Assembly: GCA_046566145.1 (NCBI GenBank)
Contig: JBKHXF010000004.1
Span: 1-61,160, forward strand
Length of the DNA: 61,160 nt
Direction: 5' to 3'
From: JBKHXF01 sp046566145
Lineage (GTDB): Bacteria > Actinomycetota > Nitriliruptoria > Nitriliruptorales > Nitriliruptoraceae
The notes beneath the pieces are model-generated. The model was not told the DNA's origin. It made no database searches and saw only the letters and a program-made list of their open reading frames with translations. Position numbers and translations under genes: made by a program. Shown here piece after piece: positions 1 through 7,975 of this stretch (within the stretch, counting starts at the first letter, position 1; each line of letters starts with the position of its first letter).

Positions 1-735
1 CTGCCGGCGGTCGGCGACCTCGTCGACGTCGACGTCCCCCGTGACGGCGGGGCCCCGGTGCTGTGGGGCGGGGAGGCCCGCACCTCGTGGCGCACGGTGC
101 TTGGCGGGGTGCTCGGAGGAGGGGTCGGCCCGCTGCTGCTGCTCGGCGCCCTGTTCGGCGCGTGGGTCGAGCGCCTGGTCCTGTCGGTCGGGCGGACGCC
201 GACCATCGGTCGGACCCTCGCACGGCTCGTCGCCGCGCTGGTGCTGGCCGGAGCCGCCGGCGGTGCGGTGAGCGCGTGGCACGGGCGGCTCGCCCGGGGG
301 GCGGAGCCGACGTCGGCCGAGGTCGTGGCGGCGTACCGGGACCGCTTCGACGGCGACGTGCGCGTGGCCCTCACCGACCCGGCGGACCCGCGCCGCGACC
401 GCCACCTGTTCCTCGAGGTCGAGCCGCGTCCGCGCGTCGGTGAGGTGCTCGACGTCCGGCTCGCGCCCTTCGACCTCGTGCTCGACGCGGACGGCGCTGA
501 GCTCCGCCAGCCCGACGACCCCTTCAGCTTCGTGGGGTACGGCGTCGTGGGGTCGGCGCTGCTCCTCGGGTTCGTCCAGGTGGTCCTGCTCGGTCGGGCC
601 CTGCGTGCCGGGTTCCGGGAGCGCCGGCGGCGACGGCCCGCCCGCTCCCGCGTCCGTCGCGGTCGGATCGACCGCCGGCAGCGCCGGCTGGCGCACGGGG
701 TCGCCGGACCACGCCGCCGGCGCCGGCGGGGCTGA
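1..735 (+). CDS. Integral membrane protein, 5' end outside window
   Basis: The frame is open from the first base, so the gene very probably begins upstream and only its C-terminal 244 residues are visible. Three hydrophobic segments are seen, near visible residues 33-60, 75-95 and 180-200. A soluble stretch of about 85 residues lies between the second and third, and the tail is very Arg-rich. The architecture resembles actinobacterial DUF3592-like membrane proteins, but no diagnostic motif lets me name a family. The protein is probably in the cytoplasmic membrane with a basic cytosolic tail. It converges on the hydrolase gene that ends at 749. Function unknown. Confidence 0.7.
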   Translation: MPAVGDLVDVDVPRDGGAPVLWGGEARTSWRTVLGGVLGGGVGPLLLLGALFGAWVERLVLSVGRTPTIGRTLARLVAALVLAGAAGGAVSAWHGRLARGAEPTSAEVVAAYRDRFDGDVRVALTDPADPRRDRHLFLEVEPRPRVGEVLDVRLAPFDLVLDADGAELRQPDDPFSFVGYGVVGSALLLGFVQVVLLGRALRAGFRERRRRRPARSRVRRGRIDRRQRRLAHGVAGPRRRRRRG

Positions 736-748
736 CCCCCGCCCGCGG

Positions 749-1699
749 TCACCCGTCGAGGTCGAGCACCCGTCGCAGCCAGGCCCGCTGGTCGGCGTTC
801 GCGCGTGCGAAGCCCTCGCCGACGTACACGTCGAAGTGGGCGAGGTCCGCGTACTCGACGAGCTCGCCACGGGGTGCGGCCGCGGCGGCCGCCCGCGCCG
901 GCGCCGGCGGGGTCACCGGGTCGTCGGTGCACACCACGACCAGCAGCGGACACCGGATGGCACCGGCGTCGCGCCCGGGCCGGTCCCGCGGCAGCTCGAG
1001 CGCGATGCGGGCCGCGACCTCGTTGCGCCAGGCCACGCCGTCCGGCACGAGCATCCGGATGGCGCGCTCGGCCCCGGGTCCGGCGATGACGGCGCCCGTC
1101 CCGAGCTCACCCGCGACCGGCACCAGCAGCGGCGGACGGCCTGTCGCCGCCCGGAGGCGGTCGGCGAGGGCGTTGCGGACGAGGTCGAGCCCGTGCCGGA
1201 CCCAGTCCGCCCGGGAGGGGCCGGTCGCGCCGCCGCCGGCGCGGGGCCCGGGCTCGCGCCGGCGGGCCGGTCGCAGCGTCGCGGGGCCGTCGGTGAAGGG
1301 GACCTGGGCGACGACGCAGGCGAGGTCGGGGTCGCGGGCCGCGACGTGCAGGACGTGGCCCCCGGAGAAGGAGGTGCCCCACAGCCCGATCCGGGCCGGG
1401 TCGAGCTCGGGGCGTCCGCGCGCCCACGCGAGGACCGTGGTCCAGTCGACGCGCTGCTGGGCGATGTCGAGCACCTGCGGCTCGCCGCCGGAGTCGCCGA
1501 AGCCCCGGTGGTCGAACACGACGGTGGCGATGCCGGTGGCCGCGAACGCGTCGGCGACGGCGTCGAGCCGGCACGCCCGCGTCATCGCGAACCCGTGGGC
1601 CGCCACGAGCGCCGGGTGGGGGCCGGGTCCGTCGGGCAGCGTCAGCCAGGCGGCGACGGTGGTGCCCCCGACGGGGATGGTGACGTCCTGCCGCTCCAC
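749..1699 (-). CDS. Alpha/beta hydrolase (dienelactone-hydrolase-like)
   Basis: This 316-residue cytosolic hydrolase has no signal peptide. The N-terminal half shows the oxyanion-region HG motif (AAHGFAMTR, about residue 34) and VFDHRGFGDSGG near residue 63. The nucleophile elbow is GTSFSGGH (about residue 110), followed by a cap-like insertion of about 80 residues. The acid is in CTDDPVTPP near 265 and the histidine in ADLAHFDVY near 290. These match the alpha/beta hydrolase fold of the DLH/X-Pro-peptidase-like group. The GTG start has a GGAGGAG ribosome site just upstream. The substrate cannot be deduced. It is transcribed divergently from the tmRNA gene. Confidence 0.85.
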   Translation of the reverse strand: MERQDVTIPVGGTTVAAWLTLPDGPGPHPALVAAHGFAMTRACRLDAVADAFAATGIATVVFDHRGFGDSGGEPQVLDIAQQRVDWTTVLAWARGRPELDPARIGLWGTSFSGGHVLHVAARDPDLACVVAQVPFTDGPATLRPARRREPGPRAGGGATGPSRADWVRHGLDLVRNALADRLRAATGRPPLLVPVAGELGTGAVIAGPGAERAIRMLVPDGVAWRNEVAARIALELPRDRPGRDAGAIRCPLLVVVCTDDPVTPPAPARAAAAAAPRGELVEYADLAHFDVYVGEGFARANADQRAWLRRVLDLDG

Positions 1700-1893
1700 G
1701 CTCGCTCCTCCTCCCCGCTCCCGCTCGTGGATCCGTCACCGGGGGGTGCCGGGCGGGCCCGGTCGGTTCGGTGCCCGACCCCCGCGGGTGGGGCGGCGCG
1801 TGGATGGTGACCGTGCGTCGGTGGACGCAGCGGATGACCGGACGACCGCCGCGCGTTACCATGGCAGACCCGCTCCAGCCGGCGCGGGACCGC

Positions 1894-1899
1894 TTGACA
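1894..1899 (+). promoter_or_regulatory. Putative -35 box of the tmRNA gene
   Basis: A perfect TTGACA lies 36 bases before the mature tmRNA 5' end. No good -10 hexamer is present 17 bases downstream (CACCAC), so the promoter assignment rests on the -35 box and its spacing alone. Confidence 0.4.
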
Positions 1900-1934
1900 A
1901 CTGCACAGCGTCGATGCACCACACACCCGACCCC

Positions 1935-2290
1935 GGGGCTGACACGGTTTCGACTGTGGTCAGGCCGGTGCCAGGGGAGCGTGCCGAGCACCCAGCGTGA
2001 GCTCGTGAATCCCTCGCTGGAAACGATAGATGCCACCGACGAGATGGCCCTCGCAGCCTGACAAGGCTGTGACGTTCCGCCGCTGACGCCTCATAGGCGG
2101 ACCGGAGCGACATCATGAGGCTCCACCCGTGACGTCCGACCGTCGACCGAGCGGGAACACCTTCTGACGGTATGGGATGCGGAGGTTGTCTGGCCTCGGA
2201 GCACCGCACCCGAGAACATCCGGTGGCCTACGCACGTAGAGCCTCGAGCATCGGGACCGCAGGACGGGGGTTCGACTCCCCCCAGCTCCA
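1935..2290 (+). ncRNA. ssrA: tmRNA (trans-translation RNA)
   Basis: The 5' end GGGGCTG pairs with CAGCTCC near the 3' end to form the tRNA-like acceptor. The conserved ACACGGTTTCGAC follows the 5' end, and GGGGGTTCGACTCCCCCC forms the T arm. The discriminator base is A2290 and CCA is not encoded. The tag reading frame is 2032-2061. It aligns with the E. coli resume context (TAG, two bases, then GCN) and encodes ATDEMALAA followed by TGA. The carried alanine would make the appended tag AATDEMALAA, slightly shorter than usual, with the conserved ALAA degron. It acts with SmpB in ribosome rescue. A 14-bp hairpin 167 bases downstream may end transcription. Confidence 0.95.
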
Positions 2291-2456
2291 CTGGCGTACC
2301 AACGCCACCCAGGGTGCCGGTCCACGCACCGGTCGCGTCCCCGCCAAGGGGGAGCGGCCGGGGGTGGGCGACCGGCCGGACCGCCACCAAGGGCGGCCGG
2401 CACGGGTCCCATCCGAGCCGCCGTCACCCGCCGGCGCATCGACGCCATGCAGGCGC

Positions 2457-2488
2457 GAGACCCCGCACCGTCCTCGGTGCGGGGTCTC
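2457..2488. terminator. Hairpin terminator between ssrA and the convergent gene
   Basis: A perfect 14-bp stem (GAGACCCCGCACCG and its complement) closes a TCCT loop. No T-run follows, as is common at this GC content. It sits between convergent transcription units and could serve both. Confidence 0.65.
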
Positions 2489-2519
2489 CGTGTGTCCGAG
2501 TCCGTGCGTCCGTCTCGGG

Positions 2520-3338
2520 TCAGCCCTCCGCCGATCCGCTCGCCACGACGACTCGGTCTCCGCCGATCCGGGACATCCGGACCTCGTAGGTCCCGGCGAG
2601 GGGGAACACCTCGACCTCGGTGGACCACCGTCCGTCCCGGGGTTCCTCGTCGACCGGGATCTCGAACCGCATCCCGTCCTCGAGCTCGAGCGTGAACCGG
2701 TGTGGACCGTCCCAGGTCTCCACCTCGCTCACCAGCACGGGCAGCAGGTCGTCGCACGGCTCCACGAAGCAGGTCAGCGCCGCGAACGCCCAGCCCAGCG
2801 GGGCCTTCGCGGCGACCCTGAGGTCGGTCGGCACGTCGTCGACGAGGAACCTGACGGGTCGGGCCCCCCGTCCTCCGTAGGTGACGTAGAGGTCGACGTA
2901 CCGGGTCAGGTCGGCGACGCGTCCCTCGTCGTCGTGGCCCTTGACCTCCCGCGTCGAGCCGTCCCGGTGGGTCAGCCGCCAGCGGTCCGACAACGGGAAG
3001 TCGTCGACGTGCTCCGCGGCCACGACGTCGCGGAACGTCGCGTCGAAGTGGCGACGCGAGAGCGACCACCCGCCGGTGTCGCCGGGCGTGAGCTCGGCAT
3101 CGATCGTCACGATCCCGGCCTGCTCGCCGGGGCTGGCCACCACCGCGCTCGCCCACGCCGCGTCGAGGTCCCCGGCGAGCACGTGCTCGACGAACGCGGT
3201 GACGGCGGGGTCGGAGGGCTCGCCGGGGCCGGTCAGCAGTGACCACCCGGCCAGGACACACCACAGGGCGGCGAAGAGGGCGACGAGGCCGCCGACGAGC
3301 GCGCCGACGACCTTCCCGATGACCACGAGCACCTGCAC
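2520..3338 (-). CDS. Membrane-anchored protein of unknown function
   Basis: This 272-residue protein has one N-terminal hydrophobic segment (about residues 5-36, VVGALVGGLVALFAALW and following) and an extracytoplasmic domain. The domain begins with a helical region containing VTAFVEHVLAGDLDAAWA, resembling the DUF4878/NTF2-like lumenal fold of stress-associated lipoproteins. A beta-rich half follows with two Cys (CFVEPCDD) that could form a disulfide. The GTG start has a GAGGGG ribosome site. No catalytic motif is visible. It stands alone, convergent with ssrA and divergent from the SDR gene. Confidence 0.75.
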   Translation of the reverse strand: MQVLVVIGKVVGALVGGLVALFAALWCVLAGWSLLTGPGEPSDPAVTAFVEHVLAGDLDAAWASAVVASPGEQAGIVTIDAELTPGDTGGWSLSRRHFDATFRDVVAAEHVDDFPLSDRWRLTHRDGSTREVKGHDDEGRVADLTRYVDLYVTYGGRGARPVRFLVDDVPTDLRVAAKAPLGWAFAALTCFVEPCDDLLPVLVSEVETWDGPHRFTLELEDGMRFEIPVDEEPRDGRWSTEVEVFPLAGTYEVRMSRIGGDRVVVASGSAEG

Positions 3339-3427
3339 ACGCCCCCCCTCGGCGCCGAAGTGTGGGCCGCCATGGCGGGCCGGTCAAGGGGCCGGGGCGG
3401 CGCGCGGCCGGTCCGATCGCCGGGGCC

Positions 3428-3433
3428 TAGGGT
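3428..3433 (+). promoter_or_regulatory. Putative -10 box (TAGGGT) of the SDR gene
   Basis: TAGGGT lies 51 bases before the ATG at 3485. The same TANNNT hexamer class recurs before many genes in this window. Confidence 0.4.
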
Positions 3434-3484
3434 GGCCGTCGAGGTCCTGGGCGAAGTCTTGGGCGAACCGAGCGAGGAGTCGTC

Positions 3485-4390
3485 ATGCGTGTCCTGGTCA
3501 CCGGAGCACGGGGGAAGGTCGGACGGTTCGCCGTCGCCGCCCTGCAGCGCGCGGGGCACGAGGTCACCGCGACCGACCTCGCCCCGCCCGCGTACGAGCG
3601 GGACCCCGAGGGGGAGGCGGCCTACGTCCGCGCTGACCTCGCCGACCGCGGCTCGGTCGAGCACCTCGTGCCGGGCCACGATGCCGTGGTCCACGCCGCG
3701 GCCATCCCGGACCCGATCCACGACGCCCCGCACGTCGTCTGGGCGAACAACCTCACGTCGGCGTTCCACGTCGTGGAGGCGTGCCTCCGTCACGGCGTCC
3801 CGCGGCTGGTGAACATCTCGTCGGAGACCGTGCCGGGGTTCATCTTCGACCATCTCGACCGGTTCCCCGAGCGCCTCCCGATCGACGAGACGACGCCCGC
3901 CGGCGCGCACGACCCGTACGGCTTCGGCAAGGAGACCATCGAGCGCTGGTGCGACCGGACCGTCGAGCGTGCGCCGGGGCTCTCGATCGTCTCGATCCGC
4001 CCGTCCTGGGTGTCGTGGGTGGGCAACTACGAGCGCAACCTCGGCCCGCTCGTGCGAGAGCCGTTCCAGGACTCCCGCAACTTCTGGTCCTACACCGACG
4101 CCGAGGACCTGGGCGAGGCCGTCCGGCTCGCGTGCGAGGTCGACCTCGACGGCCACGAGGTCGTGTACGTGGCCCAGCCCGACAACTGCACCGGGGAACC
4201 CCTCGCGGACCTCGTGGCGCGGGTCTACCCCGACGCCGGCATCGCGCTCCCCGACGACCTGCCGCGCCCCGACGCGTCGGGCATCGACAGCTCCAAGGCC
4301 GAGCGCCTGCTCGGGTGGCGGGCGACCCGGTCGTGGCGCGACCACCTCGACGCGGACGGGCGCACCCGCCCGGAGGCGCCCGCGGGCTGA
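3485..4390 (+). CDS. NAD(P)-dependent epimerase/dehydratase (extended SDR)
   Basis: This 301-residue extended short-chain dehydrogenase has a glycine-rich nucleotide site at the very N-terminus (VTGARGKVG, residues 5-13). Asp-Leu at about residue 28 follows the second beta strand. The catalytic Ser lies in NISSETVPG near residue 105 and the Tyr/Lys pair in DPYGFGKETIERW near 143-147. C-terminal substrate-domain motifs such as SYTDAEDLGEAVRLA follow. The ATG start has GAGGAG upstream. The fold and cofactor class are clear; the substrate (sugar nucleotide or other) is not. It is a single gene ending in a strong terminator. Confidence 0.88.
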   Translation: MRVLVTGARGKVGRFAVAALQRAGHEVTATDLAPPAYERDPEGEAAYVRADLADRGSVEHLVPGHDAVVHAAAIPDPIHDAPHVVWANNLTSAFHVVEACLRHGVPRLVNISSETVPGFIFDHLDRFPERLPIDETTPAGAHDPYGFGKETIERWCDRTVERAPGLSIVSIRPSWVSWVGNYERNLGPLVREPFQDSRNFWSYTDAEDLGEAVRLACEVDLDGHEVVYVAQPDNCTGEPLADLVARVYPDAGIALPDDLPRPDASGIDSSKAERLLGWRATRSWRDHLDADGRTRPEAPAG

Positions 4391-4406
4391 ACTCGTCCCG
4401 GACGTG

Positions 4407-4436
4407 CGACGGCCCCGCCGGGTGGGCGGGGCCGTC
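4407..4436. terminator. Hairpin terminator
   Basis: A 13-bp perfect stem, CGACGGCCCCGCC and its complement, with a 5-base loop. It lies between the convergent genes ending at 4390 and 4457. Confidence 0.7.
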
Positions 4437-4456
4437 GACGTGCGTCGGGGTGCGCG

Positions 4457-5305
4457 TCACTCGGTGGCGGGCGCCTCGACGACCACGTCGGTGGTGACCT
4501 CGGCGGCCACGTCGGCGTAGCCGCTGCTGGTGGTGAGGGTGTAGGCGCCCGGCGCGACCTCGCCGAACGACAGCGCCCAGGTCCCGTCGGCCAGCGCGAC
4601 GCCGGTCCGCGTCACCGTCGAGCCGTCCTCGGCCGTGAGGGTCGCGGTGACCAGGCCGCCGAGCGTGAACTCGGTGTTCCCGGTCGCGCTGTCGAAGTCG
4701 AGGAAGACCTTGAAGAACCCGGCCGCGCCCGGCTGCGAGGCGGCCGACAGGAACAGCTGGTCGCCCGGCAGGTGGCCCAGCGTCGAGATCGGCGCGTCCC
4801 AGAACAGCACGCCGCCGGCGAGGCCGCCGTCGACCGGCTCGGTCTCGAAGCCCCCGTCACCGTCGAAGTCGAGGGAGGTGAAGACCTGCGCGGGGTCGGC
4901 CTGTCCGACGGCCGAGTTGAAGGCCGACGAACGCCAGGCGTGGAGCTCGGCGCCGGGCCGGGACGAGCCGTTCAGCGGGATGACCCAGCGGGTCACCTCG
5001 GGCAGCGACTCGACCGCCGGGATGGCGTCGGCGAGGGCCAGCTCGACGCGCAGGCGCTGCCCCTCCTGGCGCAGCGTGACGGCGTCGAGGTCGTGGCCGA
5101 CGCCCGGGACGGCGGCGTCACCGACGGCGTCGTCGAGCACGAGGAGGCTGCCTCCGAAGGAGAGGGAGCCGGAGACCTCGAGCGTGCCGGCATCGGTGGT
5201 GACGGCGTCGGCGGTGAGCTCGACGGTCGGCGCGTCGTCCTCTGCGGCGAGGGTGGTGAAGGCCAGGGCGGCGACGGCGAGCGTGGCGGTGGTCCTGCGG
5301 AGCAT
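4457..5305 (-). CDS. Secreted beta-rich protein with Ig-like C-terminal domain
   Basis: This 282-residue protein has a Sec-type signal peptide (MLRRTTATLAVAALAFTTLAA). The mature region is strongly acidic and beta-rich. It includes a LDFDGDGGFETEP stretch that resembles a calcium-binding acidic loop, and WVIPLNGSSRPGAELHAW. The last 80 residues (VTATLTAEDGSTVTRTG to VVVEA) look like a carboxypeptidase-regulatory/Ig-like domain. No lipobox, LPxTG motif or catalytic motif is seen, so it is probably released or wall-associated. The ATG start has GAGGAC upstream. A 141-base GC-rich leader precedes it, in which I recognise no known riboswitch. Function unknown. Confidence 0.75.
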   Translation of the reverse strand: MLRRTTATLAVAALAFTTLAAEDDAPTVELTADAVTTDAGTLEVSGSLSFGGSLLVLDDAVGDAAVPGVGHDLDAVTLRQEGQRLRVELALADAIPAVESLPEVTRWVIPLNGSSRPGAELHAWRSSAFNSAVGQADPAQVFTSLDFDGDGGFETEPVDGGLAGGVLFWDAPISTLGHLPGDQLFLSAASQPGAAGFFKVFLDFDSATGNTEFTLGGLVTATLTAEDGSTVTRTGVALADGTWALSFGEVAPGAYTLTTSSGYADVAAEVTTDVVVEAPATE

Positions 5306-5446
5306 GGTGTCCTCACGGGAAGGCGGGGGGGGGGTCGAGTGGTGCGACGGCGGGGAGCCTCGTCACGCCCCTTCGCCGCGGTTCCCGCCGACTCCTGCCT
5401 GCCCGGTCCCCCGTGCGCGACGGCTCGGAGCCGGGGCGGGCCCGAC

Positions 5447-7366
5447 TCAGGCCGGCTGGTGCACCCAGTCCTGCAGCCGGCGCAGGCCGTGCACCCGGTC
5501 GGTGGTGGTGGCCACGACGACGTCGCCGGCGCGCACCACCGTCTCGCCCCGCGGGACGAGCACCCGACCGTCCCGCACCACGGCTGCGACCACCATGCCC
5601 GCCGGCGGCGGGCAGCGCCGCAGCGGACGACCGGCCAGCGGTGAGCCCTCCGGCACCGTGAGCTCCAGCACGTCGAGCTCGACGTCCTCCAGTGGGATGG
5701 CGGCCGCGAGGGACGCGGAGGGTCGGCCGTCGACCGCGAGCCCGAGCCGACGGAGGACCGCGCCGGCGGTCGTCCCCTGGACCACCGCGGACATCACGAC
5801 GACGAGGAGCACCACGTCGAGCACGGTCTGGCCCCCCTCGACGCCGGCGGTGGTGGCCAGGGTGGCGAGCACGATGGGGACGGCGCCCCGCAGCCCCAGC
5901 CAGGACACGGCCGCGACGTCGCGGCTGCCGAAGCCGAGGCCGCCGAGGCCGACGGCGACGGCGAGCGGCCGGGCGATGAACAGCAGCACGGCGGCCACCG
6001 CGAGGCCGGGCAGCACGACCGCGCCGAGCGCGGACGGGACCACCAGCAGGCCGAGGAGGAGGAACAGGCCCACCTCGACGCCGGCGGCGAGCGCGGTGTG
6101 GAACGACAGCAGCGCCGAGCGGCGCCGGGGGGCCTGACGGGCCACGACGACACCGCACAGGTAGACCGCGAGGAGCCCGGAGCCCCCGATGTTCGCGGCG
6201 GTGCCGTAGGTGACGCCCGCGACCGCCAGCGCGAGGATCGGGTACAGCCCCGCGGAGCCCAGGGCGACCCGGCGCAGCAGCAGGGCCCCGAGCCAGCCGC
6301 CGGCGATGCCGACCGCGCTGCCGGCGAGCACCTGCGCGGCCCCGAAGGCCAGCCACGTGCTCGCGGCCGGGTCGACCTGCCAGGTCGACAGCAGCCCGAC
6401 GGTGAGCAGGACGGCGACGGGGTCGTTCGCCCCCGACTCGACCCGCAGCACCGCGGCGAGCCTCCCGGGCAGCGGCGTGCGGCGCAGGAGGTCGAAGACG
6501 GCCGCGGCGTCGGTGGAGGCGACGACCGCACCGATCGTCCACGCGAGCCGGGCGTCGAGGTCGAGCAGGAGCATCGCGCCGACCGCGGTCGTCCCCGCCG
6601 TGATCGCGACGCCGACGGTCGCGAGCACGAGCCCGGGGGCGGCGCCCTCGCGCAGGTGCGACGGTTCGGTGGTGAGCCCGCCCTCGAACAGGATCACCGC
6701 GAGCGCGGCGATGCCGAGGCTCTGGACCAGCACGGGGTCCTCGACCGACACGAGCGCGACGCCTTCGGGTCCGAGCACGAGGCCGAGCCCGAGGAACAGC
6801 AGCCCCGCCGGGACGGGGAGACGGGAGCCGAGCCCGGCCACGAGGACCCCGGCGAGGAGCACGGCCGCACCGAGCAGCAGCGGGGCGTCCACGGCGAGCG
6901 CGGCGGAGAGCCCGCCGCCGGCGTCCGCGACCCGTGGACCCGCGACGACGGCCAGCAGTGACGCGACGACGAGCGTGCCGGTCAGCACCAGCGCGAGCGA
7001 CGCGAGCACGACGCGCAGGCCCGCGACGCCGCCCTCACCGAGGTCGCCCGGGGGCCCCGGGCCGGGAGCGCCGTCCCGGCGCAGCAGCTCGTGGGCGACG
7101 GCCGCGGCGACCATCCCGAGCCCGACGGCGAGCCCCGTCCGCCACCCCGCGCCGAGGACGGGGCCGGGCGTCGACGGCCCGAGCAGCGCGCCGACCCCGA
7201 TGGCCACGAGCACCGCCGCGGTCAGCTTGACCGGGTGCAGGGCGGTGCGGGCGACGTGGACGAGCTCGGTCCCGAGGAGCCGCCAGGTCGACGGGCCACC
7301 ACGCCCCGGCGCGCCGGCGCCGGGACGGCGCTGGACGCGGGTGACGGCGCGGAGCAGGGGGTTCAC
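5447..7366 (-). CDS. CPA1-family cation/proton antiporter with TrkA_C domain
   Basis: This 639-residue membrane protein exchanges monovalent cations (K+ or Na+) for protons. About 14 hydrophobic segments are visible. The antiporter core carries ILFEGGLTT and the ion-binding ESGANDPVAVLL motif (about residues 309-320), followed by GLRGAVPIVLAT. The last 90 residues (LELTVPEGSPLAGRPL to GDVVVATTT) form a TrkA_C/RCK_C domain as in NhaP2/CvrA, suggesting nucleotide regulation. Two additional N-terminal membrane segments precede the canonical core. I chose GTG 7366 because a TACGGT -10 box lies exactly 7 bases upstream; the open frame extends to 7645, but that part looks non-coding. Confidence 0.88.
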   Translation of the reverse strand: MNPLLRAVTRVQRRPGAGAPGRGGPSTWRLLGTELVHVARTALHPVKLTAAVLVAIGVGALLGPSTPGPVLGAGWRTGLAVGLGMVAAAVAHELLRRDGAPGPGPPGDLGEGGVAGLRVVLASLALVLTGTLVVASLLAVVAGPRVADAGGGLSAALAVDAPLLLGAAVLLAGVLVAGLGSRLPVPAGLLFLGLGLVLGPEGVALVSVEDPVLVQSLGIAALAVILFEGGLTTEPSHLREGAAPGLVLATVGVAITAGTTAVGAMLLLDLDARLAWTIGAVVASTDAAAVFDLLRRTPLPGRLAAVLRVESGANDPVAVLLTVGLLSTWQVDPAASTWLAFGAAQVLAGSAVGIAGGWLGALLLRRVALGSAGLYPILALAVAGVTYGTAANIGGSGLLAVYLCGVVVARQAPRRRSALLSFHTALAAGVEVGLFLLLGLLVVPSALGAVVLPGLAVAAVLLFIARPLAVAVGLGGLGFGSRDVAAVSWLGLRGAVPIVLATLATTAGVEGGQTVLDVVLLVVVMSAVVQGTTAGAVLRRLGLAVDGRPSASLAAAIPLEDVELDVLELTVPEGSPLAGRPLRRCPPPAGMVVAAVVRDGRVLVPRGETVVRAGDVVVATTTDRVHGLRRLQDWVHQPA

Positions 7367-7373
7367 GCGGGGG

Positions 7374-7379
7374 ACCGTA
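7374..7379 (-). promoter_or_regulatory. -10 box placing the antiporter start at the transcript 5' end
   Basis: TACGGT on the minus strand is followed by 7 bases and then the GTG start. The transcript is predicted to be leaderless. Confidence 0.5.
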
Positions 7380-7601
7380 CTGGCCCGCCCGGTCCCGGCC
7401 CGCTCACGACGAGCCCCTCCGTCCCGGCCGGCTGGCCGTTGGGCGTCTGGACGGGTGGCCGGACAGACCCACGCCCGGTCGCGGGGTGCGTACGGTGGAG
7501 CGTCGTCGGTCCGCTCCCGCGACCGACCCGCGATCCGCCGGGACGTCCGCCCGGCTCGATCGCCGGACACCCGCCGTTCGGACGAGACGGCGGGCACACC
7601 G

Positions 7602-7630
7602 GGCGCTCTACTACTGCGATAGTAGGCGCC
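7602..7630. promoter_or_regulatory. Inverted repeat upstream of acidic lipoprotein (operator or leader hairpin)
   Basis: GGCGC-T-CTACTA, a 6-base loop CTGCGA, then TAGTAG-GCGCC. This gives an 11-bp stem with one bulged T, 80 bases before the lipoprotein ATG. It is AT-richer than its surroundings. It could be a repressor site or an RNA hairpin. Confidence 0.45.
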
Positions 7631-7710
7631 GACCCGGAGCACCACCGTGCCCCGGTTCCCGCCCCACCCCGAGCACCACGCTCGGGACCCGAGAAGACGG
7701 AGACACCACG

Positions 7711-7911
7711 ATGCGCACCTTCCGCAACCGCGCTGCCGCTGCCGCCCTGGCTGCCGGTCTCGCCCTGACCGCCGCCGCCTGCTCCGACGACGACACCGTC
7801 GTCGACGAGCCCGGCGACACCACGGTCGAGGAGACCACCACCGAGGAGACCACGGTGGACGAGGGCGTCGGGGAGACCGAGATGGAGACCGAGACCTCGA
7901 CCGAGGGCTGA
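7711..7911 (+). CDS. Small acidic threonine/glutamate-rich lipoprotein
   Basis: This 66-residue protein has a basic n-region (MRTFRNR), a hydrophobic alanine-rich core and a lipobox-like LTAAAC, giving a lipidated Cys near residue 25. The mature 42 residues consist almost only of Asp, Glu, Thr, Val and Gly in a repetitive VEETTTEETTVDEG pattern with no basic residue. It is predicted to be an unstructured, membrane-tethered polyanion. Such short acidic lipoproteins are common in high-GC actinobacteria and no activity is known. The start is ATG after GAGACACC. It ends in a terminator and converges with the IMPase gene. Confidence 0.75.
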   Translation: MRTFRNRAAAAALAAGLALTAAACSDDDTVVDEPGDTTVEETTTEETTVDEGVGETEMETETSTEG

Positions 7912-7934
7912 GTCCTCACCACACCGCTTCGGCA

Positions 7935-7960
7935 CGGGCCGTCCCTCCGGGGACGGCCCG
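7935..7960. terminator. Hairpin terminator
   Basis: An 11-bp stem, CGGGCCGTCCC and its complement, with a TCCG loop. It separates the convergent lipoprotein and IMPase genes. Confidence 0.7.
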
Positions 7961-7975
7961 TCGCCGTGTGCGGCG

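Noticed and set aside
5306..5446. Possible riboswitch in the leader of the secreted protein at 4457-5305
   Set aside because: The leader can form GC-rich stems (for example CGGCGGG with CCCGCCG), but I could not match the conserved core of any known class, including c-di-AMP or glycine riboswitches.
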